Assembly (NCBI GenBank): GCA_002170735.1
Contig: NHIV01000044.1
Location: 1-7,476 of the forward strand
Source of the DNA: a bacterium TMED198
GTDB lineage: Bacteria > Fidelibacterota > Marinisomatia > SCGC-AAA003-L08 > D37C17
Direction: 5' to 3'
Length of the DNA: 7,476 nt
Shown: piece after piece, positions 1 to 6,790 of the stretch
Position numbering within the stretch: position 1 is the stretch's first letter
Layout of the letters: every line of letters begins with the position of its first letter
Program-made: the position numbers and the translations under genes
The notes under the pieces: model-generated
Seen by the model: the letters and a program-made list of their open reading frames with translations, nothing else
The model's database searches: none
What the model was told of the DNA's origin: nothing

Positions 1-836
1 TCTTCAAACTGGTTCAAATATTTTAGAAATTCTTGAAGTGAACGAATTCGGAAAGGTTGACCAATGACATGAGGATGAAGACCGATATTCATATGTCGAC
101 CGCTTTCACGGCTTTCCTCATATAGCCAATCAAATTGTTCTTTGAATACAGAAAAAGCGCCTTCGACATCTTTGCCTTGGCGCATAAACACTGTAAAATC
201 ATTAACCTCTGAACTATAGGGAACTGAGACTATATCTTTTCCTGATCTAGTTTTTACAAGATATGGTTGATCATCATTTAGTAGGTCACAAAAAAACGTA
301 AGTCCCTCTTCAGCAATTAAATCTATTGTATTTGGAGTGGATCTTAATGAAGATGAAAGCCATCCTTTCGCATCTCTACCAACGACCTGTTTATAAATTT
401 CTAAAGTTTTACGTATTACTGATCTCTCTGCTTCTTCATCATCTTGAAAATCAGTGAGCAGCTCACTCTGTTCGTAATTGTGGGCCACTATCTCGTATCC
501 TTTGTTGACGGCATAATCAACTACCTCTCGGCGTTCTATTGCCATCATCCCATTTATTGTACAAGAAGTAGGTATTCCTGCCTCTTCAAAAAGTTTAAAT
601 ATTCTCCAAACTCCGACTCTGTGACCATATTCTCGCCAAGTCCAATTTGGGTTGTCATAAACGTTACCGGCAAGAGTGCCTCCAACAATCCCAGGTCCTC
701 CAGGATAGATCACGCGGTCAGTATTCTTGGTAGGTTCCCAATACTCTAAGTTGGTAGTCAATATAACCGCCATTCTTTTTCCGTTCGGCCATTTCAAAGG
801 TTTCCGATTTGGAATCGGCACAAAATCATAATGCAT
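1..836 (-). CDS. Polysaccharide deacetylase-family protein, PuuE/allantoinase-like (C-terminus cut by window edge)
   Basis: Reading the minus strand from an ATG at 836 gives 278 codons open to the window edge with no stop; PuuE-like proteins are usually about 300 residues, so only the last few tens are missing. Seen: WREYG followed by RVGVWR (residues 67-78), GYEIVAHNYEQSE (113-125, with H119), a GWL...TPNTIDLIAEEG stretch (158-178), CDLLNDDQPY (183-192) and GLHPHVIGQPFRIR (252-265, with H254 and H256). These blocks are characteristic of the PuuE-type branch of the NodB/CE4 superfamily, whose studied member opens the hydantoin ring of allantoin. The NodB metal-motif TFDDG is absent; the equivalent strand reads LTTNLEYW (26-33), as expected for PuuE-like proteins rather than sugar deacetylases. 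No signal peptide is visible, so it is probably cytoplasmic. The start is fixed by AAGGAG at 845-850, eight bases upstream. It lies 16 bases behind the lyase gene and is probably co-transcribed with it. Inference: hydrolysis of a cyclic amide, ureide or formamide-like C-N bond; true substrate unknown. Confidence 0.88.
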   Translation of the reverse strand, partial: MHYDFVPIPNRKPLKWPNGKRMAVILTTNLEYWEPTKNTDRVIYPGGPGIVGGTLAGNVYDNPNWTWREYGHRVGVWRIFKLFEEAGIPTSCTINGMMAIERREVVDYAVNKGYEIVAHNYEQSELLTDFQDDEEAERSVIRKTLEIYKQVVGRDAKGWLSSSLRSTPNTIDLIAEEGLTFFCDLLNDDQPYLVKTRSGKDIVSVPYSSEVNDFTVFMRQGKDVEGAFSVFKEQFDWLYEESRESGRHMNIGLHPHVIGQPFRIRSLQEFLKYLNQFE

Positions 837-844
837 ATTTATAA

Positions 845-850
845 CTCCTT
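845..850 (-). promoter_or_regulatory. Ribosome binding site that fixes the deacetylase start
   Basis: AAGGAG on the minus strand sits eight bases before the ATG at 836, inside the 16-base gap after the lyase stop codon at 853-855. It supports the chosen start and means the downstream gene of this minus-strand pair has its own strong translation signal. Confidence 0.75.
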
Positions 851-852
851 AT

Positions 853-1710
853 TTACTGATCATCCCAGCGATCCTCAAATGAATAAATCTCTTCAAATCC
901 GATCATATTACTAAATTCGTCGAAGCGCTGCATAGTTTGTTTATTGACTAACCCGGTTCTCTTAAATTCATTGAAAGCTTGTTGAATAGCATTTGCTGCT
1001 GAAAGAAAACCCAAGGTTGGATAAATCAAAATACTAAAGCCCAAATCAGCAAGTACTTTTGAATTTAGATCACTCAAATTTCCATCAGGTACCATTTTAA
1101 ATACCAAAGGGGTTTTTATAGATTGTTTAAGTATCTTCATTTCATCAACTGTCTGAGGGGATTCTACAAAAATCAAATCAGCTCCTGCTTCCGAGTACGC
1201 TTCTGCTCTTTTTATGGCTTCTTCTAAACCTAACTCTAGCCGACTGTCTGTTCGGGCTATTATAAGAAAATTCTCACTATTTCTACTCTCTGTCGCTACA
1301 CCAATTCTTTTTAGCATCTCTTGAATGTCACAAACTTCTACACCTTTGGCATGGCCGCAACGTTTTGGAAATATTTGATCTTCAATTTGGATAGCAGCAA
1401 CGCCTGCTTTTTCATAGCCTCTTACAGCGTGCCTTAAATTAACCAATCCACCGTAACCAGTGTCTGCATCCACAATTATTGGTTTAGTTAGAATTGCTGA
1501 AAACGTTCTAACACGCTCCAAAATATCTGTAAACGTCATTATACCAACATCTGGCACCCCTAAATGAGAGGCTGAAACACCATAGCCACCTATAAAAACA
1601 GCTGGAAAACCAACCTTTTCGGCTATAGTTGCAGAAATCATATCATATACTCCAGGTGCAACTAATGTTTCACCGGAGTCAATTGCTCTTCTAAGTTTTG
1701 AGTCAGCCAC
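853..1710 (-). CDS. Isocitrate lyase/PEP mutase superfamily C-C lyase (2-methylisocitrate lyase / dimethylmalate lyase / oxaloacetate decarboxylase type)
   Basis: This 285-residue protein is a TIM-barrel enzyme of the isocitrate lyase/PEP mutase superfamily, near the family's usual 285-300 residues. Seen: APGVYDMISA (18-27), SASHLGVPDVG (46-56), the metal and substrate motif DADTGYGG (81-88, D81 and D83), IEDQ (109-112, E110), the mobile catalytic loop KRCGH (116-120, C118), IARTDSR (151-157, R153) and FVESP (181-185, E183). Family knowledge: the Cys of KRCGH marks Mg-dependent lyases that cleave alpha-hydroxy acids such as 2-methylisocitrate or 2,3-dimethylmalate, whereas PEP mutases differ in this loop. 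All residues expected for a lyase are therefore present. The exact substrate cannot be read; no methylcitrate-cycle gene is nearby, so a classical PrpB role is unlikely. It is the first gene of a minus-strand pair leading to the deacetylase-like gene. The start is GTG, supported by GGAGA upstream. Such proteins are often misnamed carboxyvinyl-carboxyphosphonate phosphorylmutase. Confidence 0.93.
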   Translation of the reverse strand: MADSKLRRAIDSGETLVAPGVYDMISATIAEKVGFPAVFIGGYGVSASHLGVPDVGIMTFTDILERVRTFSAILTKPIIVDADTGYGGLVNLRHAVRGYEKAGVAAIQIEDQIFPKRCGHAKGVEVCDIQEMLKRIGVATESRNSENFLIIARTDSRLELGLEEAIKRAEAYSEAGADLIFVESPQTVDEMKILKQSIKTPLVFKMVPDGNLSDLNSKVLADLGFSILIYPTLGFLSAANAIQQAFNEFKRTGLVNKQTMQRFDEFSNMIGFEEIYSFEDRWDDQ

Positions 1711-1716
1711 TTATGG

Positions 1717-1721
1717 TCTCC
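1717..1721 (-). promoter_or_regulatory. Ribosome binding site supporting the GTG start of the lyase
   Basis: Minus-strand GGAGA lies six bases before the GTG at 1710. The protein then begins MADSKLRRAI and enters the family's normal N-terminal block (APGVYD) at residue 18, so the rare start is consistent with both spacing and family length. Confidence 0.7.
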
Positions 1722-1746
1722 AATTCTTGCTTAACTAAAGGTTCAA

Positions 1747-1752
1747 AGTATA
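1747..1752 (-). promoter_or_regulatory. Candidate -10 element for the minus-strand pair
   Basis: Minus-strand TATACT matches the sigma70 -10 consensus at five of six positions and lies about 36 bases upstream of the GTG start. The best partner 17 bases upstream, TTTAAG at 1770-1775, matches the -35 consensus at only three positions, so this would be a weak or activator-dependent promoter. The region is AT-rich, where chance matches are common. Confidence 0.3.
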
Positions 1753-1795
1753 ATTTTGGGCCAGTTAAACTTAAATTTACTCATTAATAAAACCC

Positions 1796-1824
1796 TTGTC
1801 CAGATCTCCCTTTAACACTAAACT
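1796..1824 (+). promoter_or_regulatory. Candidate weak sigma70 promoter for the plus-strand gene set
   Basis: TTGTCC (1796-1801) and TAAACT (1819-1824) are 17 bases apart, each matching the consensus at four of six positions, and lie 42 bases before the ATG at 1867. The -10 box lies inside a TAACA-N6-TGTTA dyad, which would fit repression by occlusion. The match is weak and rests only on spacing and partial consensus. Confidence 0.25.
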
Positions 1825-1828
1825 GTTA
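1813..1828. promoter_or_regulatory. Dyad TAACA-N6-TGTTA, candidate operator in the divergent region
   Basis: A perfect five-base inverted repeat, TAACA (1813-1817) and TGTTA (1824-1828), is separated by six bases, giving a 16-base site of the size bound by helix-turn-helix dimers. It is placed between the two divergent gene sets and covers the candidate plus-strand -10. No regulator gene is visible in the window to pair with it, so the assignment is inference. Confidence 0.3.
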
Positions 1829-1866
1829 CTTGAAATTTTCTGATCTAATTAAGAAAAGAGGTCTTC

Positions 1867-2613
1867 ATGTCAAAGGACGCACTCGGTTGGAGATGTAAGT
1901 TTGCTGTGGTAGCGCCATCAACAAACACAATTGTTCAACCCGATATGGATAGTCTTCGAATAAGAGGAATTACTAATCATTATGGCAGGATTCATATTCC
2001 AAATATGAAAGTCAGAAGTGACAAGGAGTTTGAAGATTTAGTAGAGGCTATAGGCGCAACTTTATATGAAGCAGTTGACAGATGCATGACGTGTGAACCA
2101 GACCATTTGATTATGGGAATGTCCGCATTGATGTTTTGGGGAGGCAGAAAACAGTCAGAAGAACGAATGGGAGAACTTTCAAAACATTGTGGCTTAGATG
2201 TATCAGCAGGGTCTTTTGCTTGTGAAGCAGCTCTCAATTTATACGACGTAAAGCGGATTGCAGTTATTTCCCCTTATTGGCCTATTTCGGATAAAAATGT
2301 GACACTGTTTTTTGAAGATTGCGGATTTGTGGTAAAAAAGTTTCGTGGTTTGAAATGCCTCAGCCCTGTAGCTATAGCTCATGTTCAACCAGATGAACTG
2401 AGACAGCATGTATTGGAAATGAATGATGAAAGTATAGATGCTTTTGTACAGGTTGGAACGAACTTATCTATGATAGAGGTTTGTAATGAAATGTCAGAGG
2501 AAATAAAAAAACCAATGATACCAATAAATGCAGCAACTTATTGGCATGCTCTTAGATCCAGAGGTTTTAAAGAACAGTTTGAGGGGCATGGTCCTTTATT
2601 TAAAGACCATTAA
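1867..2613 (+). CDS. Maleate cis-trans isomerase / arylmalonate decarboxylase-family protein lacking both catalytic cysteines
   Basis: The 248-residue protein has the length and two-domain Asp/Glu racemase-like fold pattern of maleate isomerases and arylmalonate decarboxylases. Seen: VVAPSTNTIVQPD (14-26), matching the family's PSSNT substrate-binding loop with N20; the first-domain active-site loop LIMGMSALMFWGG (81-93); ISPYWP (134-139), with Y137 at the family's conserved tyrosine; and the second-domain loop VGTNLSMIEV (196-205). Maleate isomerase carries a Cys in both loops (GCTS and CTN types) and arylmalonate decarboxylase one in the second. Here the positions are M85 and G197, so neither thiol is present. 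The ATG follows AGAGG (1857-1861) with a five-base spacer and opens the plus-strand set. Cysteine-based racemisation or isomerisation seems unlikely. It may instead decarboxylate, hydrolyse or bind a small dicarboxylate by another mechanism. The family is certain enough; the reaction is not. Confidence 0.85.
   Translation: MSKDALGWRCKFAVVAPSTNTIVQPDMDSLRIRGITNHYGRIHIPNMKVRSDKEFEDLVEAIGATLYEAVDRCMTCEPDHLIMGMSALMFWGGRKQSEERMGELSKHCGLDVSAGSFACEAALNLYDVKRIAVISPYWPISDKNVTLFFEDCGFVVKKFRGLKCLSPVAIAHVQPDELRQHVLEMNDESIDAFVQVGTNLSMIEVCNEMSEEIKKPMIPINAATYWHALRSRGFKEQFEGHGPLFKDH
2590..2608 (+). other. Imperfect RNA hairpin spanning the end of the isomerase-like gene
   Basis: GGTC (2590-2593) pairs with GACC (2605-2608) and TTT/AAA pairs inside, with C2594 bulged and a four-base loop, giving a seven-pair stem just before the TAA at 2611-2613. 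It is AT-rich inside and followed by mixed A/T rather than a T run, so it is not a good intrinsic terminator. It could slow RNA decay between the first gene and the next. Confidence 0.2.
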
Positions 2614-2702
2614 ATTACGGTAAGAATAGAATTCAGATAAAAAAATTTTCTGAAATAACCAATTGAGACTAGTAAGCTAAAAACGAAAGGATTGCCGTTA
2701 AA

Positions 2703-4199
2703 ATGAAAATTTGTGAAAACCCAATTGAGCCACCAAGTATAGTTAAAGGATGGATTGACAATAAAGAAAATCATGGGTCAGGAATAGAAGTTCCAGTTTT
2801 TTACCCAGGAAATGGCAAACAAGTTTCGGTTCTAGTAGAGGATACTGCAGATGATGTAGAAAAAGCAGTAGCCTCTGCCCGAAAAACCTTCGATACAACA
2901 TCGTGGGCAAAGTTATCTGTTGAAAAAAGAATAGAAATTTTAGAATCTTGTAGACAGGTTATTCTAGATAATATTGATGAATTGGCTCTTCTAGAATGTT
3001 TAGGTACAGGTCTTATTTTGAGAGAAATAAAAGGATTTCACATTCAAAGGGCTGCTTATAACTTTCGATTTTTTGCACAATACATCAGTCAAGCCCACGG
3101 AGAACGTTATGATAATACAGATGGCTATCTTACACTGGTAAATAGAGAGCCAGCTGGTGTAGTGGGTTTGATAGCTCCATGGAATGCCCCAATGGCATTG
3201 GCAACAATGAAGATAGCAGCAGCAATTGCCTTTGGAAATTGCGCAATTTTAAAACCATCAGAGCAAACCCCGTTCTCTTTGATAAAGTTGGCAAACTTAC
3301 TCAAAGATGTTTTGCCTGAAGGGGTTTTGAATTTGGTTAATGGTCGAGGGCCAGTTACCGGTTCAAGCTTAGTGAGTAACCCTGGTGTAGATAGAATTAG
3401 TTTTACCGGTGGTACCGTTACCGGTCGCCAGGTTATGATGGATGCAGGAAAGCAACTTACTCCTTGCACCATGGAGTTGGGAGGTAAATCTGCGAATATA
3501 GTTTTTGCCTCAGCCGACTATCAGAGAGCCCTTGATGGAGCACTCATCGGAATTTTTTCAAACAATGGACAACAATGTCTTGCTGGATCCCGAATTCTTG
3601 TTGAGGAAAAAATCTTTGATCAATTTGTTGAAGAATTCGTTCAGCGCACCAAAAAGATTGTAGTAGGTGATCCGCTTAATAACGAGACGGAGATAGGCCC
3701 TATCGCTTCAAAGCAACATATGGAAAGAATTTTGTCTTTTGCCGAAGGTGTCCAAAAAGATGGAGATAAACTGTTGGTGGGGGGAAAGAGGTTGTCGGAA
3801 CAAAAAGATGGTTATTTTATTGAGCCAACCGCTGTTTTGGCTAGTTCAAATAACAGTAGGGTATGTCAGGAAGAGATTTTTGGTCCATTTGCTAGTTTTA
3901 TTTCCTTTAAATCAGAAGAAGAGGCTGTCAGTATAGCTAACGATACTGAATTTGGTCTCGTATCATATGTGTGGTCAGACCACATGCCAACTATTTTAAA
4001 TGTATCTGAGTCTATGCGGTCTGGGGTAGTTTGGGTGAACACCCCGATGATGCGAGAATTAAGAGCGCCATTTGGAGGTTATCACAACTCAGGAGTGGGA
4101 AGAGAAGGTGGATATTCGTGTGAACAGTTTTACACAGAGGAAAAAACAATATCTATTCCTAAAACGCCTTTAAATCTAAAAAAGTTTGGAGATAAATAA
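2703..4199 (+). CDS. NAD(P)-dependent aldehyde dehydrogenase, intact active site
   Basis: This is a full-length 498-residue member of the aldehyde dehydrogenase superfamily (usual 480-510 residues), oxidising an aldehyde or semialdehyde to the acid. Seen in order: PWNAP with N161 (oxyanion hole), ILKPSEQTP with K184 (cofactor binding), FTGGTVTGR (234-242, Rossmann loop), MELGGKS with the general base E258, GQQCLAGSR with the nucleophile C292, and EEIFGPF with E391 for the nicotinamide ribose. The C-terminal APFGGYHNSGVGREGG (455-470) is also typical. FTGGT instead of FTGST and the QQCLAGSR box resemble the hydroxymuconic-semialdehyde and betaine-aldehyde branches, which suits ring-cleavage or small-acid catabolism. 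An AAAGGA site (2686-2691) lies eleven bases before the ATG, a slightly long spacer. It follows the isomerase-like gene after 89 noncoding bases and precedes the crotonase by 110. The substrate cannot be read from the sequence. Confidence 0.95.
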   Translation: MKICENPIEPPSIVKGWIDNKENHGSGIEVPVFYPGNGKQVSVLVEDTADDVEKAVASARKTFDTTSWAKLSVEKRIEILESCRQVILDNIDELALLECLGTGLILREIKGFHIQRAAYNFRFFAQYISQAHGERYDNTDGYLTLVNREPAGVVGLIAPWNAPMALATMKIAAAIAFGNCAILKPSEQTPFSLIKLANLLKDVLPEGVLNLVNGRGPVTGSSLVSNPGVDRISFTGGTVTGRQVMMDAGKQLTPCTMELGGKSANIVFASADYQRALDGALIGIFSNNGQQCLAGSRILVEEKIFDQFVEEFVQRTKKIVVGDPLNNETEIGPIASKQHMERILSFAEGVQKDGDKLLVGGKRLSEQKDGYFIEPTAVLASSNNSRVCQEEIFGPFASFISFKSEEEAVSIANDTEFGLVSYVWSDHMPTILNVSESMRSGVVWVNTPMMRELRAPFGGYHNSGVGREGGYSCEQFYTEEKTISIPKTPLNLKKFGDK

Positions 4200-4309
4200 C
4201 AATAAATTTGTAACAAAAACCTATTGAATCATACGAGAGTAATTTAAGACTATTCATCTTATAAAACAAAAACCGCGTGAAATAGCCAGTAGGAAAGTAG
4301 GAGATAAAA

Positions 4310-5113
4310 ATGAATGAAGATAAAGAAGACCTTATTAAAAAACGCCAAGATGGAGCAGTTTTTTATCTAACATTAAATCGCCCTGAGTCAGGAAATAGTC
4401 TCTCACGGGCAATGATTTCCGAACTTCATAATAGTCTCAATGAGCTGGCCGATAATTCGGACATAAATGTTATTGTTATTGGAGGGGCTGGTGGGCGTAT
4501 TTTTTGTGCTGGACACAATTTAAAAGAATTTGATTCCAACAAGGACGCAGAGTTCTACAGTAATGTTTCCTCTGAATGTAGTGCCATGATGCAAGCCATA
4601 TCAAGACAGCCACAAATTGTCATAGCAAGCGTGGAAGGAATAGCTACCGCTGCTGGTTGCCAGCTTGTTGCGACCTGTGACCTTGCAGTAGCTAGTGAGC
4701 AAGCTAGGTTTGCTACTCCTGGGGTAAACATAGGGCTGTGGTGTTTGACTCCGATGGTAGGTATTAGCCGTGCTGTTGGCAAGAAGCATGTAATGCAAAT
4801 GTTAGCTGGAGGTGAATTACATGATGCTGATTTTGCCTTCCGGATTGGTCTTATTAATCAAGTGGCTAGAGGAGATTCTCTTGAAAGTGAGGTAAAGCAG
4901 TTAGCAGATGGCATCGCATCAAAGTCTGGATATACTCTGGCTCTTGGGAAAAATGCCCTTTATAGACAGATGGAAATGAACACGGCGAATGCATATGAGT
5001 ATACTGGGGAGCTTGTAGCAAGAAATATGCTTCACAATGATGCAAAGGAGGGAATTAAGGCATTTCTAGAGAAACGCGATCCCGTTTGGCAGGGTCGTAA
5101 GTCTGAAGATTAG
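4310..5113 (+). CDS. Enoyl-CoA hydratase/isomerase (crotonase) family, ECHDC3-like, without the hydratase glutamates
   Basis: The 267-residue crotonase-fold protein has the acyl-CoA oxyanion loops: FCAGHNLKE (65-73) and AAGCQLVATCDLAVAS (114-129, G116). The blocks AAGCQL, CDLAVAS and FATPGVNIGL (134-143) are those of the ECHDC3 subfamily. In classical enoyl-CoA hydratase two glutamates activate water; the aligned positions here are Q118 and G138, so ordinary hydration of trans-2-enoyl-CoA is not expected. Crotonases lacking these residues can be isomerases, thioesterases, decarboxylases or C-C hydrolases, or non-catalytic CoA-ester binders. The ATG is well supported by AGGAG (4299-4303) with a six-base spacer. 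It ends five bases before the acyl-CoA ligase starts, so the two are surely co-transcribed and it most likely acts on, or downstream of, that ligase's CoA thioester. Product and reaction remain open. Confidence 0.92.
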   Translation: MNEDKEDLIKKRQDGAVFYLTLNRPESGNSLSRAMISELHNSLNELADNSDINVIVIGGAGGRIFCAGHNLKEFDSNKDAEFYSNVSSECSAMMQAISRQPQIVIASVEGIATAAGCQLVATCDLAVASEQARFATPGVNIGLWCLTPMVGISRAVGKKHVMQMLAGGELHDADFAFRIGLINQVARGDSLESEVKQLADGIASKSGYTLALGKNALYRQMEMNTANAYEYTGELVARNMLHNDAKEGIKAFLEKRDPVWQGRKSED

Positions 5114-5118
5114 TTTAG

Positions 5119-6672
5119 ATGTCAATAACTTTACTTCTTGATAATGCAACAAGAAAATTTGCCGACCGCATAGCATTGGAAGATGATACACGATCATTTT
5201 CATATAAGGATTTCATTAATAGAGTAGACAAATTTGGGCAGGCTTTACTTGCATGTGGTCTAATGCCCGGAGAAACAATAGCATGCCTAACAAACAATTC
5301 TATAGAGCTTGTTGAGTTTGATGCAGCAGCTGCAAGGTTTGGGTTCATTCGAACTATGCTGAACGCACGGGGATCCCGAGAAGATCACGAGTATTGCTTA
5401 AACTTTGCATCAGCCAAGGCATTGATGTTCGAAGAAAAAATGCTTGAACATGTTTCTATTATGCGAGACCAACTTGAACACGTGAAACTATTTATTTGTG
5501 TTGGCGGAAAAACCGCATGGGCATTAAATTATGAAGAGCTTTTAGATAGGGCAAAAAGTAAAAGTCCAAATAAAGTGCCTGTTTCATCAGATGTTCATTC
5601 TATTTATTTTACTTCTGGAACAACAGGGCGTCCAAAAGGCGTAATGTTAACTCATAGTAATTGGGTTCATATTATTTCAACACATTTGATGGATGTAAAC
5701 CCAAGAATAGCTCCGGATGATGTAAGTCTTTTATGTGCTCCAATTACACATGCGACTGGGTCCTTAGTTATGCCCCACTTTGCACGTGGTGCCCGGTTAA
5801 AAATTCTTCACCAATTTAACCCAGAGCGGGTTGCAGAAATTTGTATTAATAGAAATATCACCTCAAGCTTTATGGCTCCAACAATGATACAATTGCTGAT
5901 GCAACATATGAAAAAAAATTCAAGGGAAAATCTGAACTTTCATTCAATGCTTTATGGAGGAGCTTCTTTTCCTGTAGATAGGTTGGAAGAAGCATTGGAG
6001 ACGTTTGGACCTGTTTTAGGACAGCTTTATGGCCAATGGGAAGCGCCTGTTGGGTTTACTGTTCTTCAACCTCAAGATCATATAGATGCTTTAAAGTCAG
6101 ACAATTCTAGGTTGTTGCATTCTTGTGGAAGAGCGATAACCTTTGCTGATGTTGATATTATGAATGATGAAGGAGATTTATTGCTGCCAGGACAAACCGG
6201 GGAGATCGTTACTAAGGGTGGAAATGTTATGCTGGGTTACCTCAATAATGAGGAAGCGACGACTGAAATTCGAGAAGGAAGCTGGCAACGTACCGGAGAC
6301 ATTGGAGAGATTGATAGTGATGGCTTTGTCTATATAACAGATCGTAAGAAAGATATGATTGTTACGGGTGGGAATAATGTTTACCCAAGGCAGATAGAAG
6401 AAGTAATATATGAGAACAAGGAAATCGAAGAGGCGTGTATTATCGGAATTCCTGATAAGCTTTGGGGAGAAACGGTTCATTTAGTCGCTGTGCGTAAACC
6501 GGATTCTATCGTTACAGAAGATGCAATAATTGATTGGTCACGAGAAAGGTTGCCTACCGATCGTAGGATACGATCAGTAGAGTTTGTTGGCTCTCTTCCC
6601 AAGAGTAATTACGGAAAGATACTTCGAAAAGAGATAAGGGATTCTGTACGTTCTAGAATGAGTAAAAACTAG
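5119..6672 (+). CDS. Acyl-CoA synthetase (AMP-forming, class I adenylate-forming enzyme)
   Basis: The 517-residue protein activates a carboxylic acid with ATP to an acyl-adenylate and then the CoA thioester; the length is normal for short-, medium-chain or aryl acid ligases. Seen: the P-loop YFTSGTTGRPKGVMLTH (163-179), the substrate-pocket motif YGGASFP (279-285), YGQWEAP (304-310, in place of the usual YGxTE), RTGDIG (391-396, D394 for ATP ribose), the hinge and signature DRKKDMIVTGGNNVYP (408-423) and the C-terminal NYGKILRKE (498-506) with the catalytic lysine K500. All catalytic parts are present. It starts five bases after the crotonase stop, with no recognisable Shine-Dalgarno sequence before the ATG, so translation is probably coupled to the upstream gene. 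The acid is unknown; the neighbouring aldehyde dehydrogenase could supply it. No signal peptide or membrane segment is seen. Confidence 0.95.
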   Translation: MSITLLLDNATRKFADRIALEDDTRSFSYKDFINRVDKFGQALLACGLMPGETIACLTNNSIELVEFDAAAARFGFIRTMLNARGSREDHEYCLNFASAKALMFEEKMLEHVSIMRDQLEHVKLFICVGGKTAWALNYEELLDRAKSKSPNKVPVSSDVHSIYFTSGTTGRPKGVMLTHSNWVHIISTHLMDVNPRIAPDDVSLLCAPITHATGSLVMPHFARGARLKILHQFNPERVAEICINRNITSSFMAPTMIQLLMQHMKKNSRENLNFHSMLYGGASFPVDRLEEALETFGPVLGQLYGQWEAPVGFTVLQPQDHIDALKSDNSRLLHSCGRAITFADVDIMNDEGDLLLPGQTGEIVTKGGNVMLGYLNNEEATTEIREGSWQRTGDIGEIDSDGFVYITDRKKDMIVTGGNNVYPRQIEEVIYENKEIEEACIIGIPDKLWGETVHLVAVRKPDSIVTEDAIIDWSRERLPTDRRIRSVEFVGSLPKSNYGKILRKEIRDSVRSRMSKN

Positions 6673-6790
6673 CTTTGTAGGAAATAGTAAAAATACCGAT
6701 AATTATCTTAGACTATCTATTAATCTGACACTAAATTTCTGTTAGAATCTTTAATATAAGTAGACTTTCTATGAAAAGGGTATCCAGCAT

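Noticed and set aside
444..749. Plus-strand open frame of 101 codons
   Set aside because: It lies opposite the deacetylase-family gene, whose conserved motifs run through the same bases on the minus strand; its own translation resembles no family I know.
1992..2237. Minus-strand open frame of 81 codons
   Set aside because: It is antisense to the isomerase-like gene and shows no ribosome site or recognisable motif.
2632..2654. Inverted repeat TTCAGA/TCTGAA with an A/T-rich loop
   Set aside because: Only six pairs with an eleven-base loop and no T tract, so not a credible intrinsic terminator.
3125..3472. Minus-strand open frame of 115 codons
   Set aside because: It is antisense to the aldehyde dehydrogenase cofactor-binding region, whose conservation explains the open frame.
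4224..4265. TTGAAT and TATAAA as a promoter before the crotonase gene
   Set aside because: The two boxes are too far apart to act together and neither has a suitable partner.
6178..6480. Minus-strand open frame of 100 codons
   Set aside because: It is antisense to the conserved C-terminal part of the CoA ligase and lacks independent support.
6698..6707. Perfect palindrome GATAATTATC after the CoA ligase gene
   Set aside because: Ten AT-rich bases with no loop and no T run; too short and weak for a terminator and not unusual in AT-rich DNA.
6725..6760. Promoter-like CTGACA, TAGAAT and TAATAT before the GST gene
   Set aside because: CTGACA is close to a -35 box, but the spacers to the two possible -10 boxes are 12 and 21 bases, outside the usual range.
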